Origin: Prevotella sp.
GTDB taxonomy: Bacteria > Bacteroidota > Bacteroidia > Bacteroidales > Bacteroidaceae
DNA: 7,144 nucleotides
Direction of reading: 5' to 3'
NCBI GenBank assembly: GCA_017424205.1
Contig: JAFPAS010000185.1
Location: forward strand, 1-7,144
Shown: in pieces, positions 1-7,144 of the stretch
How positions within the stretch are numbered: position 1 is the stretch's first letter
Layout of the letters: each line of letters opens with the position of its first letter
Made by a program: the position numbers and the translations under genes
Notes under the pieces: generated by a model
The model's input: the letters and a program-made list of their open reading frames with translations, nothing else
What the model was told of the DNA's origin: nothing
Databases searched by the model: none

Positions 1-1383
<1,383 letters not shown>

Positions 1384-1472
1384 TAATTTCAAGACATTAA
1401 AAAAGACTTTGATATCTATGTTATCTAAGTCATATAGAATTCTTAGAATATAACAAAAACAATAGAAATACA
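1384..1472 (+). other. gyrB-gpmI spacer, A/T-rich leader of gpmI
   Basis: This 89-bp spacer has no T-run terminator and no convincing -33/-7 promoter pair; a lone TTTG sits near 1409. It contains a weak inverted repeat, TCTAAG (1424-1429) and CTTAGA (1442-1447), with a 12-base interval. The last 25 bases before the gpmI ATG are rich in A (AACAAAAACAATAG), the usual leader style of Bacteroidetes, which often lack a Shine-Dalgarno site. Read-through from gyrB into gpmI therefore remains possible. Confidence 0.4.
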
Positions 1473-2993
1473 ATGGCAAAGAAAGCACTTCTCATGATTC
1501 TCGACGGATGGGGAATCGGTAAAAACGGCATCGGAGATGTTATCTACAACACGCCAACTCCATATCTTGACTATCTCACAGCAGTGTCTGCACACTCACA
1601 GCTTCAGGCAAGCGGCGAAGACGTTGGTCTGCCTGACGGACAGATGGGCAATTCAGAGGTGGGACACCTCAATATCGGAGCAGGACGCATTGTATATCAG
1701 GACCTTGTAAAAATCAACATGGCATGCAAGGACGGCTCAATCGCACAGAATCCACAGGTTGTCGAGGCATATACATACGCAAAGGAGAACAACAAGAAAC
1801 TCCACCTCATGGGACTCACATCTGACGGTGGCGTACACTCTTCACTCGACCACCTCTTCAAACTTATCGAGGTAGGAAAGCAGTTCGGTCTGAAAGACCA
1901 GCTCTTCGTTCACTGTTTCATGGACGGACGCGACACTGACCCTAAGTCAGGCAAGGGCTTCATCGAGCAGCTCAGCGGCGTATGCCAGAGCAACGATGCA
2001 AACATCGCTTCTATCGTAGGTCGCTTCTATGCTATGGACCGCGACAAGCGCTGGGAGAGAGTGAAGGAAGCTTACGACCTTATCGTAAACGCTCAGGGCA
2101 AGCAGGCTGCCGACATGGTAGAGGCTATGCAGCAGAGCTATGACGAAGGCGTGACAGACGAATTCATCAAGCCTATCACTAATGCTAACGTTAACGGCAA
2201 GATAGAGGAAGGCGACGTAGTAATCTTCATCAACTTCCGCAACGACCGCGCGAAAGAGCTTACACATGTACTCACACAGCAGGATATGCCTGAGAACGGA
2301 ATGAACACTGTGCCAGGCCTTAAGTTCTACTGCATGACTCCATACGATGCTTCATTCACAGGCGTAGGCATACTCTTCCCAAAAGAAAATGTAACAAACA
2401 CTCTCGGCGAATATCTCTCACAGAAGGGTCTGAAGCAGCTTCACACTGCAGAGACAGAGAAGTATGCTCACGTTACATTCTTCTTCAATGGCGGCCGCGA
2501 AACTCCATACGAAGGCGAAGACCGTATACTCGTAGCATCACCAAAGGTTGCAACATACGACCTCAAGCCTGAGATGTCTGCTTACGAAGTGAAGGACAAA
2601 CTCTGCGCTGCAATAAAGACAGAGATGTACGACTTCATCGTTGTGAACTTCGCTAACGGTGACATGGTTGGCCATACAGGCATCTACAACGCTATAGCAA
2701 AGGCTGTTCACGCTGTTGACAACTGTGTTCGCGACGTGATAGAGACAGCAAAGGCTGCTGGATACGAGGCTATCATCATCGCTGACCACGGCAATGCTGA
2801 CAACGCTGTCAATGCTGACGGCACACCAAACACTGCTCACTCGCTCAATCCAGTACCTTTCATCTGCGTTACAGACAACAACTCTGCAACAGTGAAGAAT
2901 GGCCGCCTGGCTGACGTTGCACCATCAATCCTGCACATTCTCGGACTCGAGCAGCCTGCAGACATGACTGGTGAGAACCTTATCGTTGACTAA
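1473..2993 (+). CDS. gpmI: 2,3-bisphosphoglycerate-independent phosphoglycerate mutase
   Basis: This cytosolic, manganese-dependent enzyme interconverts 3- and 2-phosphoglycerate in glycolysis and gluconeogenesis. The 506 residues match the usual length of about 510 for the family. All key residues line up with the well-studied Geobacillus enzyme at a near-constant offset: Asp11 in LDGWG, the phosphorylated Ser61 in GNSEVGH, His122, the DGRDTD block at 151-156, Arg184 and Arg190, Arg256 and Arg259 in FRNDRA, Lys330, Asp397 and His401 (GDMVGH), Asp438-His439 (ADHGN), and His456. It should therefore be fully active. The ATG at 1473 places the typical [14 protein letters not shown] start directly after an A-rich leader. 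It follows gyrB in the same direction and is closed by the hairpin at 3037-3071. No cofactor-dependent mutase is present in the window. Confidence 0.97.
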   Translation: MAKKALLMILDGWGIGKNGIGDVIYNTPTPYLDYLTAVSAHSQLQASGEDVGLPDGQMGNSEVGHLNIGAGRIVYQDLVKINMACKDGSIAQNPQVVEAYTYAKENNKKLHLMGLTSDGGVHSSLDHLFKLIEVGKQFGLKDQLFVHCFMDGRDTDPKSGKGFIEQLSGVCQSNDANIASIVGRFYAMDRDKRWERVKEAYDLIVNAQGKQAADMVEAMQQSYDEGVTDEFIKPITNANVNGKIEEGDVVIFINFRNDRAKELTHVLTQQDMPENGMNTVPGLKFYCMTPYDASFTGVGILFPKENVTNTLGEYLSQKGLKQLHTAETEKYAHVTFFFNGGRETPYEGEDRILVASPKVATYDLKPEMSAYEVKDKLCAAIKTEMYDFIVVNFANGDMVGHTGIYNAIAKAVHAVDNCVRDVIETAKAAGYEAIIIADHGNADNAVNADGTPNTAHSLNPVPFICVTDNNSATVKNGRLADVAPSILHILGLEQPADMTGENLIVD

Positions 2994-3036
2994 GCAAGCG
3001 ACAGAAAAGCACATAATAGTACGGTATAAAATAAAA

Positions 3037-3079
3037 TTGGGGGTATGAAACGCAATGTTTCATACCCCCAACTATTTTT
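3037..3079. terminator. bidirectional intrinsic terminator between gpmI and dus
   Basis: A perfect 15-bp inverted repeat has arms at 3037-3051 (TTGGGGGTATGAAAC) and 3057-3071, with a 5-base loop (GCAAT). On the plus strand it is followed by CTATTTTT (T-run 3075-3079). On the minus strand it is followed by AATTTTATTTTAT, read from the A-rich bases just left of 3037. It lies 43 bp after the gpmI stop and about 80 bp after the dus stop, so it can end both converging transcripts. Confidence 0.9.
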
Positions 3080-3152
3080 AAAAGGTGAAGAGTGTAATGC
3101 AAAGTACTGAAATGCAGTCACAATTCTCCTTATATGCACAACAAATTTATTC

Positions 3153-4163
3153 CTACTGGTTCTCTAACTCCATCACGCGGCGTTCCGCCTCATCGAGTAT
3201 AGGAATGAGCTCGTCAAGCGTGTTGGCGCGAAGCATTGCGATGCGGGTCTGACGGAAGTCTGGAATACCTTTGAATATAGGTGTCGCTGCCAGATGACGG
3301 CGTGTATGCAGTATTCCACGCAGTTCAGCACTCTCCAGTCCTCGCGCATCGTTACGTTGTTGAGCATCGACTGTCAGGCGTTCGATGTTTATCCGCAGCT
3401 GTTCTCTCAGCAGACGCATCTTCTCTGTTAGCGTCAGCTGTTCGCGATTGAAGAACCACGGACAGCCGAATGTAGCACGTCCTACCATCACAGCATCTAC
3501 GCCATAGCGGTCGAAGGCTGCGTCAGCTTCGGCAATAGATGTAATATCACCATTACCGATGATAGGAATATGTATTCTGGGATTGTTCTTCACTTCGCCA
3601 ATCAGACTCCAGTCAGCTTCGCCCGTATACATCTGCGCACGCGTTCTGCCGTGTATAGTAAGCGCCTGTATGCCGCAGTCCTGCAACTGTTCGGCAAGAG
3701 TCGTGATGACCAGATCGTCATGACTCCATCCAAGACGTGTCTTGACCGTCACCGGAGTCTTCACTGCATCAACCACACGGCGTGTCATCTCAAGCATCAG
3801 CGGGATGTTACGCAGCATTCCTGCACCAGCGCCCTTGCCTGCCACCTTCTTCACCGGGCAGCCGAAGTTGAGGTCGATAATGTCAGGATGTGCCTGGCTC
3901 TCGACTATGCGCGCTGCTTCAACCACAGCATCAACATCACGTCCGTATATCTGTATGCCCACAGGGCGTTCGTCATCGGCTATAGTCAGTTTGTCTACGG
4001 TAGAGCGCACCGAGCGCACCAGTGCCTCAGCCGCTACAAATTCCGTATAGACCATCTGCGCGCCCTGCTGCTTGCAGAGCCTGCGAAAGCCGATATCTGT
4101 TACATCCTCCATCGGGGCAAGAAATAGCGGACGGTCAGGAAACTCTATATTACCTATTTTCAT
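3153..4163 (-). CDS. dusB: tRNA-dihydrouridine synthase, DusB-like
   Basis: This is an FMN- and NADPH-dependent enzyme that reduces specific uridines in tRNA to dihydrouridine. Its 336 residues fit a TIM barrel followed by a helical tRNA-binding tail. Visible motifs, in order: LFLAPMEDVTD (13-23, FMN-binding N-terminal loop), GIQIYG (69-74), DLNFGCPVKKVAGKGAGAGML with the catalytic Cys102, VKTRLGW with Lys141, LTIHGRTR with His171, IIGNGDI (201-207), and VMVGRATFGCPWFF (225-238). The CPVKK context and the GRTRAQMYTGEADW stretch resemble DusB more than DusA or DusC, so the symbol rests on motif similarity only; the exact uridine modified cannot be told. The ATG at 4163 is the natural start, only 19 bp after the dprA stop, so the two genes probably form one transcription unit. 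The stop is TAG, and transcription likely ends at the hairpin at 3037-3071. Confidence 0.94.
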   Translation of the reverse strand: MKIGNIEFPDRPLFLAPMEDVTDIGFRRLCKQQGAQMVYTEFVAAEALVRSVRSTVDKLTIADDERPVGIQIYGRDVDAVVEAARIVESQAHPDIIDLNFGCPVKKVAGKGAGAGMLRNIPLMLEMTRRVVDAVKTPVTVKTRLGWSHDDLVITTLAEQLQDCGIQALTIHGRTRAQMYTGEADWSLIGEVKNNPRIHIPIIGNGDITSIAEADAAFDRYGVDAVMVGRATFGCPWFFNREQLTLTEKMRLLREQLRINIERLTVDAQQRNDARGLESAELRGILHTRRHLAATPIFKGIPDFRQTRIAMLRANTLDELIPILDEAERRVMELENQ

Positions 4164-4182
4164 TCTGATTTATTTTTATTCC

Positions 4183-5310
4183 TTATTTTATGAGATGATA
4201 CATTCCGCCAGCCAGCGGCTTCACGAGACCTTTCATCTCCAATTCAAAGAGAACAGCTGTCAATCTGCCTATCTGAATCTGAGTATTTCGGCTTAATGTA
4301 TTTATCTGCATATCAGACTCTTGCAAGAGATTAACTATCATCTGTTGGTCAGCTGTCAGGTCATGGAACATCTGTGTCTGTATTCCATGTGCACGACACT
4401 CTGTTTTCAACTGTTCTGTCTGCCATCCCATGGTATCTATGAGGTCTTGCGCTGATGTTATCAGCGTGGCTTGATGGCTACGGATTATTCTGTTGCAGCC
4501 TTCTGACGACTTGTTATTTATGCTGCCAGGCAACGCCATCACCTCACGTCCGTAGTCAAGTGCGATGCCTGCGGTAACAAGGCTTCCGCCGTGTGACATC
4601 GACTCTACGACAACAGTACAGTCAGCTATGCCTGCTACAATGCGGTTGCGACGAAGGAAATTCTGCCTTTCGCCCGGTGTTTCCGACATATATTCGGTGA
4701 GCAGTCCGCCCTGTTTCAGCATTTGCGCAGCCACATTGCGGTGTGCTGCAGGATACATCGTGTCAAGCCCGTGAGCAAGTACGCCTATTGTTTCAGCACC
4801 AGCAGAGAGTGCCTCACGATGTGCGCAGACATCTATGCCGTAAGCTAGACCGCTCACAATAATTGCTTCGGGCAGCATCTGATGAAGGTCAGAAACGAGA
4901 TGTGCAAGAAAGTCATGACCGTAAGTTGTGGACTGACGCGTTCCGACGACAGAGATTATCTGCTGTGCATTGAGGTTGGCTGTACCACGATAGTATAGCG
5001 CTACAGGATAGTCTGCGCACGTCAGCAGTCGCTGCGGATAGTCGTCCATGCCAGGAACAAGCACTCTAATCTTATTCTTCGCACACCATTCTATCTCTTT
5101 CTCCGCTCTCTGACGCTCTGCGTCCCAGTTGCCGGCAAGCATTCTGCATAGTCCGTCTGATGCTTCTGGTAAGACAGAACGTATATCGTGACGATTTTCA
5201 TATACACTACTTGCAGAACCTGCCTCATTCAGGAGGCAGGCCGCCATCTGCGGATAGTGGAATGTCAGCCGCTGATATGCTATGCTGTATAGTATGCTGT
5301 TATCAGTCAT
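4183..5310 (-). CDS. dprA: DNA-processing protein DprA (DprA/Smf family)
   Basis: DprA binds incoming single-stranded DNA and loads RecA during natural transformation. The family is widespread even in bacteria not known to be competent. The 375 residues show the complete three-part layout: an N-terminal helical region (about 1-80), a Rossmann-like DNA-binding fold (about 100-296), and a C-terminal winged-helix domain (about 318-374). The core carries VVGTRQSTTYG (121-131), IVSGLAYGIDVCAH (151-164), GVLAHGLDTMYPAAH (176-190), GGLLTEY (201-207), RQNFLRRNRIVAG (215-227), and SHGGSLVTAG followed by ALPGSINN. These are the nucleotide and ssDNA contact regions of the family. The gene is intact, with no missing key motif. 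It precedes dus by 19 bp and follows the thioesterase after a 184-bp spacer. I found no clear TAnnTTTG promoter directly upstream. Confidence 0.95.
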   Translation of the reverse strand: MTDNSILYSIAYQRLTFHYPQMAACLLNEAGSASSVYENRHDIRSVLPEASDGLCRMLAGNWDAERQRAEKEIEWCAKNKIRVLVPGMDDYPQRLLTCADYPVALYYRGTANLNAQQIISVVGTRQSTTYGHDFLAHLVSDLHQMLPEAIIVSGLAYGIDVCAHREALSAGAETIGVLAHGLDTMYPAAHRNVAAQMLKQGGLLTEYMSETPGERQNFLRRNRIVAGIADCTVVVESMSHGGSLVTAGIALDYGREVMALPGSINNKSSEGCNRIIRSHQATLITSAQDLIDTMGWQTEQLKTECRAHGIQTQMFHDLTADQQMIVNLLQESDMQINTLSRNTQIQIGRLTAVLFELEMKGLVKPLAGGMYHLIK

Positions 5311-5494
5311 TGACTATTTTAGTAGATATATTGAGGGGTAACATTTGGATGAATTGGCGAGCTGACAACTTGTGAAAACTAACACCTTTGCCAGCACGAG
5401 CTGTTCGCGCACCAGACGGTAAGAACTGCGTCCGTACTTCGTCTGACGTACGCTGCTCCTGCTGACGAAGCTTCGCTTTCCGTTTTCACCTTCC
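5311..5494. other. non-coding spacer with small inverted repeats, possible dispersed repeat
   Basis: This 184-bp spacer between the thioesterase stop and the dprA start is richer in G+C at its thioesterase end than the other gaps in the window. It holds several short symmetries: CTTCGTC (5437-5443) with GACGAAG (5464-5470), CGTAC (5433-5437) with GTACG (5448-5452), the 10-bp palindrome CGAAGCTTCG (5466-5475), and an imperfect palindrome around 5391-5410. None is followed by a T-run, so it is not an obvious terminator. The open frames crossing it do not resemble any protein I recognise. The texture is that of an intergenic repeat copy, but this cannot be shown from one window. Confidence 0.35.
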
Positions 5495-5899
5495 CTATTT
5501 CTCAAAGAATTCTGCGAAAGCCTTGTCGCATGTCGGACTGTTAGCAAGGCGTCCGTTAACGAGAAATACAGTCTCAAACTGCGCACGGAAACATAGCTTA
5601 TTGTCTGGAAGGCGGTAGAAATCCTGATAGAACACATATCTGATGCCTTCGCGCTTCACATTCAGGCATGAGCGGAACTCATTCTCCGGCATAAGCGGAG
5701 TCTTATACTGCATTGACACACGTGCCACAACAGCATCTTCGCCATGATCGTGCATATCTGAGAATGAAACGCCATATTTTCTCAGGAACATATGGCGTGT
5801 GTGCTCTGCATAATGCATATAGTTGGCATTATTTACTATGCCTTGTATGTCGCACTCATAGTCGCGCACCTGCATTATTGTTTCAAATTGATAGTCCAT
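5495..5899 (-). CDS. acyl-CoA thioesterase, 4-hydroxybenzoyl-CoA thioesterase (hotdog) family
   Basis: This small cytosolic hotdog-fold protein is expected to hydrolyse acyl-CoA thioesters; its substrate cannot be deduced. The 134 residues match the usual 130-140 for the family. The N-terminal motif VRDYECDIQGIVNNANYMHYAEHTR (11-35) is diagnostic: Asp17 occupies the place of the catalytic Asp of the 4-hydroxybenzoyl-CoA thioesterase, and the following NNANY/EHTR helix is typical. Strands VVARVSMQYKTPL, YVFYQDFYR and FETVFLVNGRLA continue the fold. The same frame stays open for another 88 codons upstream, but the ATG at 5899 is preferred. It gives the family-length protein, and a good promoter lies at 5923-5953, inside the would-be extension. 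The extension itself is hydrophobic and unlike the family. The same-strand kinase is 335 bp upstream and dprA 184 bp downstream. Confidence 0.92.
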   Translation of the reverse strand: MDYQFETIMQVRDYECDIQGIVNNANYMHYAEHTRHMFLRKYGVSFSDMHDHGEDAVVARVSMQYKTPLMPENEFRSCLNVKREGIRYVFYQDFYRLPDNKLCFRAQFETVFLVNGRLANSPTCDKAFAEFFEK

Positions 5900-5922
5900 T
5901 TCTTTCAGTCTGATTTTGACTG

Positions 5923-5953
5923 CAAATTTACAAAAAAGATACGACTTATACAA
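5923..5953 (-). promoter_or_regulatory. Bacteroidetes-type promoter of the thioesterase gene
   Basis: On the minus strand, TAAATTTG (5930-5923) is an exact match to the Bacteroidetes -7 consensus TAnnTTTG. A TTG (5953-5951) lies 20 bases upstream of it, the expected distance for the -33 element. Transcription would start near 5916, giving a leader of roughly 15-20 bases before the ATG at 5899. This supports the short start for the thioesterase and suggests it has its own promoter, independent of the kinase gene. Confidence 0.7.
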
Positions 5954-6023
5954 TACATTATAAAAATAATTGAGGTTTCTGACGCTCCATTTGATTAACC
6001 GACAAAGGAAGAAGAAGAGAATG

Positions 6024-6069
6024 GACGACAGGAATAGAGAGATGTAAAGGCACAGAACCTGATGTCGTC
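6024..6069. repeat. inverted repeat 1 (7-bp stem)
   Basis: GACGACA (6024-6030) and TGTCGTC (6063-6069) are perfect complements with a 32-base interval. A further GG (6031-6032) and CC (6058-6059) could pair if three bases bulge. Inverted repeat 2 begins at the very next base. Confidence 0.5.
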
Positions 6070-6092
6070 TATGCATATTAATGAGATGCATA
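6070..6092. repeat. inverted repeat 2 (7-bp hairpin)
   Basis: TATGCAT (6070-6076) and ATGCATA (6086-6092) form a perfect 7-bp stem with a 9-base loop. TATGCAT occurs again at 6198-6204, so another pairing partner exists within the same region. Confidence 0.55.
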
Positions 6093-6108
6093 ACTGGCTG
6101 ATAGTTAA

Positions 6109-6223
6109 GGGCAGGAGCGAATCGTCTGGATTTTATGGCCCAAATAGATAGAATAGATGACAAGCAATGTGACGATTCTGTTGTAAAATATTCAAGATAT
6201 GCATGAAGCCTATGCTCCTGCCC
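6109..6223. repeat. nested inverted repeat 3 (10-bp outer and 8-bp inner stem)
   Basis: The outer arms GGGCAGGAGC (6109-6118) and GCTCCTGCCC (6214-6223) are perfectly complementary. The inner arms GAATCGTC (6119-6126) and GACGATTC (6171-6178) are also perfect. The two left arms are contiguous, giving an 18-base 5' side, while the right arms are parted by 35 bases (6179-6213). The fold would be a long stem with one large one-sided bulge and a 44-base apical loop. ATTTTA (6130-6135, in the loop) and TAAAAT (6184-6189, in the bulge) are complementary too and could close a pseudoknot, but six A/T pairs may be chance. Confidence 0.65.
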
Positions 6224-6234
6224 ATGACGTCATG
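6223..6234. repeat. 12-bp perfect palindrome CATGACGTCATG
   Basis: The bases CATGACGTCATG read the same on both strands. The palindrome directly abuts the kinase stop codon (TAG at 6237-6235 on the minus strand) and shares its first base with the right outer arm of inverted repeat 3. It could be a dimeric protein-binding site or the tip of a structured 3' region; no such factor is identifiable here. Confidence 0.6.
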
Positions 6235-7029
6235 CTACACATCGCATGCAGCACTGACGCATCTATTACCGTTGTGTCGATATATCTTTCTTATTCTGCG
6301 TTTTAACTTCTGACGCATCTCAAACATCACCTTATAGAAGACACCTCTCATGACTGTCTCGTCGCGGTCATGACGCATCATCTCTGCATACCGTCCTAAC
6401 ACATAGTTCGTCAGGTCTGTATTGCCTGACAGCCTGCACAGATTTTTCAGACGGCGGTTAATGCTCATGCTTTGTCTGAAGCGCATGCGATTGATGTCAA
6501 GGAGCATAAAACGGAAGCCGCCTGACATGTCTTGAGCATACAGCATATTCCCGATATTAAGGTCTTTATGCTCCACTCCTTTGTCATGCAAGTTGGCAAT
6601 CCAGCAGGTGAGCGCGTCAAGAAGTACCTCCTTATCGCTATCGCCATAGCGGTAAGCATGAAGAGAAGATAAGGGCTGCCAGTCAGAGTATAGCGTGACA
6701 AGACTGCAGCTGGTCATCACAAGCCCACTCCGGCATTCTACATACGCAACAGCCTCGGGCGTATCGATGCCCAACCGGCGCAAGATGAAAGCATTCTCGT
6801 AGGCTCTTTGCGCCTTGCTCTTTCGCAACAAGGCGTACAACACCCTGTTAATCAGCGTTATTCTGCCGTATCGTTTTACCACAACACTCACTCCGTCAAT
6901 AGAGAAAATCTTCAAAATGTTACGCCCGGAATGTATCATACATCCTTCTTTCTCAAAGTAACGGGCATCTGCAACTTGCTCAACGAATGGTGTCAGCCAT
7001 GCATATTCTATATTTATCTTCTTCTTCAT
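6235..7029 (-). CDS. lipopolysaccharide kinase family protein (WaaP/Kdo kinase-like)
   Basis: This small protein kinase-like enzyme probably phosphorylates a sugar, such as Kdo or heptose, of the lipopolysaccharide inner core at the inner face of the membrane. The family assignment rests on motifs in its 264 residues: VVVKRY with the ATP-anchoring Lys52, Glu78 in RAYENAFILRRLGIDTPEAVAYVE (helix C), LHDKGVEHKDLNIGNML with the catalytic Asp156 and Asn161 (HKDLNIGN in place of HRDLKPEN), and LLDINRMRF with Asp178 in the DFG position. The C-terminal tail is strongly basic (KLKRRIRKIYRHNGNR), suited to contact with membrane phosphate groups. No signal peptide or membrane segment is seen. The ATG at 7029 starts MKKKINIEYAWL, 30 bases below a TAnnTTTG promoter element. 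The exact substrate and whether it is KdkA-like are inferred, not shown. The stop is TAG, touching a 12-bp palindrome. Confidence 0.82.
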   Translation of the reverse strand: MKKKINIEYAWLTPFVEQVADARYFEKEGCMIHSGRNILKIFSIDGVSVVVKRYGRITLINRVLYALLRKSKAQRAYENAFILRRLGIDTPEAVAYVECRSGLVMTSCSLVTLYSDWQPLSSLHAYRYGDSDKEVLLDALTCWIANLHDKGVEHKDLNIGNMLYAQDMSGGFRFMLLDINRMRFRQSMSINRRLKNLCRLSGNTDLTNYVLGRYAEMMRHDRDETVMRGVFYKVMFEMRQKLKRRIRKIYRHNGNRCVSAACDV

Positions 7030-7058
7030 TTTGTGCTATCCCAATAACCAACTGGCTG

Positions 7059-7066
7059 CAAAATTA
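7059..7066 (-). promoter_or_regulatory. probable -7 promoter element of the kinase gene
   Basis: TAATTTTG on the minus strand (7066-7059) matches the Bacteroidetes -7 consensus TAnnTTTG and, as in the thioesterase promoter, is followed by CAG. No TTG is visible at the expected -33 distance (about 7086-7090), where the bases read TGTG. A start near 7052 would give a leader of about 20 bases. The lack of a -33 match lowers confidence. Confidence 0.5.
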
Positions 7067-7093
7067 CGCATTTATACAGAATACGTCACACTA

Positions 7094-7144
7094 TTATTTT
7101 CCCTTTTTCTGTTCTTTTTCTTCCACGTTTCTGACATTGAGAAT
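7094..7144 (-). CDS. possible C-terminal tail of an upstream gene (5' part outside window)
   Basis: On the minus strand the frame entering at base 7144 reads ILNVRNVEEKEQKKGK and then meets TAA at 7096-7094, directly followed by TAG. A charged Lys/Glu-rich tail with tandem stop codons looks like the end of a protein, and gyrB in this window also ends in tandem stops. The stop lies 64 bp before the kinase ATG. Only 16 residues are visible, so no product can be named, and the other two minus frames are also open over part of this stretch. Confidence 0.3.
   Translation of the reverse strand: MLNVRNVEEKEQKKGK

Larger units (their letters stand above)
5900..6234. other. 335-bp gene-free region rich in inverted repeats
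   Basis: This gap lies between the thioesterase start and the kinase stop. From the thioesterase side it holds the leader and promoter (5900-5953), an A/T-rich stretch (about 5930-6000), a GAA-rich run (about 6005-6020), and then back-to-back inverted repeats from 6024 to 6234. The repeats are listed separately. No convincing coding frame, tRNA or T-run terminator was seen. The spacing of the arms suggests one folded RNA of about 200 bases or a small non-coding DNA element, on either strand. I recognise no named RNA family. Confidence 0.4.

Noticed and set aside
1424..1447. Weak inverted repeat in the gyrB-gpmI gap as a gyrB terminator
   Set aside because: The stem has only 6 A/T-rich pairs, a 12-base loop and no following T-run, so it is unlikely to terminate transcription.
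1947..2840. Minus-strand open frames of about 100 codons opposite gpmI
   Set aside because: Both are antisense to a fully conserved enzyme and are rich in Val, Ser and Leu, as expected for shadows of such a gene.
3570..4127. Plus-strand 185-codon open frame opposite dus
   Set aside because: It lies wholly antisense to a clear, motif-complete dus gene; Cys/His/Arg-rich composition is typical of an antisense shadow frame.
5314..5637. Minus-strand 107-codon open frame overlapping the thioesterase and the spacer
   Set aside because: It overlaps the 3' end of the thioesterase in another frame, has basic low-complexity content (Arg/Ser-rich), and matches no recognisable family.
6005..6020. GAA-rich run as a variable microsatellite
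   Set aside because: It has only about three irregular triplet units, too few for a phase-variable repeat.
5900..6163. In-frame 88-codon upstream extension of the thioesterase (222-residue version)
   Set aside because: The extension is hydrophobic and unlike the family, would make the protein much too long, and overlaps a good promoter (5923-5953) and the inverted repeats. The ATG at 5899 gives the normal 134-residue enzyme.
6109..6223. Nested inverted repeat as the ends of an insertion sequence or MITE
   Set aside because: Outside the arms I see no matching target-site duplication, and no transposase is present. A folded RNA or other element fits the contiguous nested stems better, although a MITE is not excluded.

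Overview
The window looks like a chromosomal segment from a Bacteroidales bacterium, most probably Prevotella or a close relative. The evidence is the Bacteroidetes-type GyrB tail ending in YANIDA, A-rich leaders without Shine-Dalgarno sites, and two close matches to the Bacteroidetes -7 promoter element TAnnTTTG. The species call is an inference from protein style, not from a marker search.

Layout: the left part (1-2993) runs rightward. It holds the C-terminal two-thirds of gyrB (cut by the window edge), an 89-bp gap without a visible terminator, and gpmI. A strong symmetrical hairpin at 3037-3071 then separates this rightward block from everything to its right, which runs leftward. In transcription order the leftward genes are a possible gene tail at the right edge, a WaaP/Kdo-kinase-like small kinase (6235-7029), a hotdog-fold acyl-CoA thioesterase (5495-5899), dprA (4183-5310) and a DusB-type tRNA-dihydrouridine synthase (3153-4163). 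The last two are only 19 bp apart and are probably co-transcribed.

Most genes are housekeeping: DNA supercoiling, glycolysis, tRNA modification, protection of single-stranded DNA during transformation or recombination, thioester hydrolysis and probable lipopolysaccharide core phosphorylation. They are not one pathway. I see no phage, CRISPR, insertion sequence, toxin-antitoxin or defence system.

The least ordinary stretch is the 335-bp gap between the kinase and the thioesterase (5900-6234). Its thioesterase-proximal end carries a convincing Bacteroidetes promoter. The rest is packed with inverted repeats laid end to end: a 7-bp stem, another 7-bp stem, a nested 10+8-bp stem with a large one-sided bulge, and a 12-bp perfect palindrome touching the kinase stop codon. 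This could be an undescribed structured RNA or a small non-coding element. The second unexplained stretch is the 184-bp, GC-richer spacer between the thioesterase and dprA (5311-5494), which may be a dispersed intergenic repeat.
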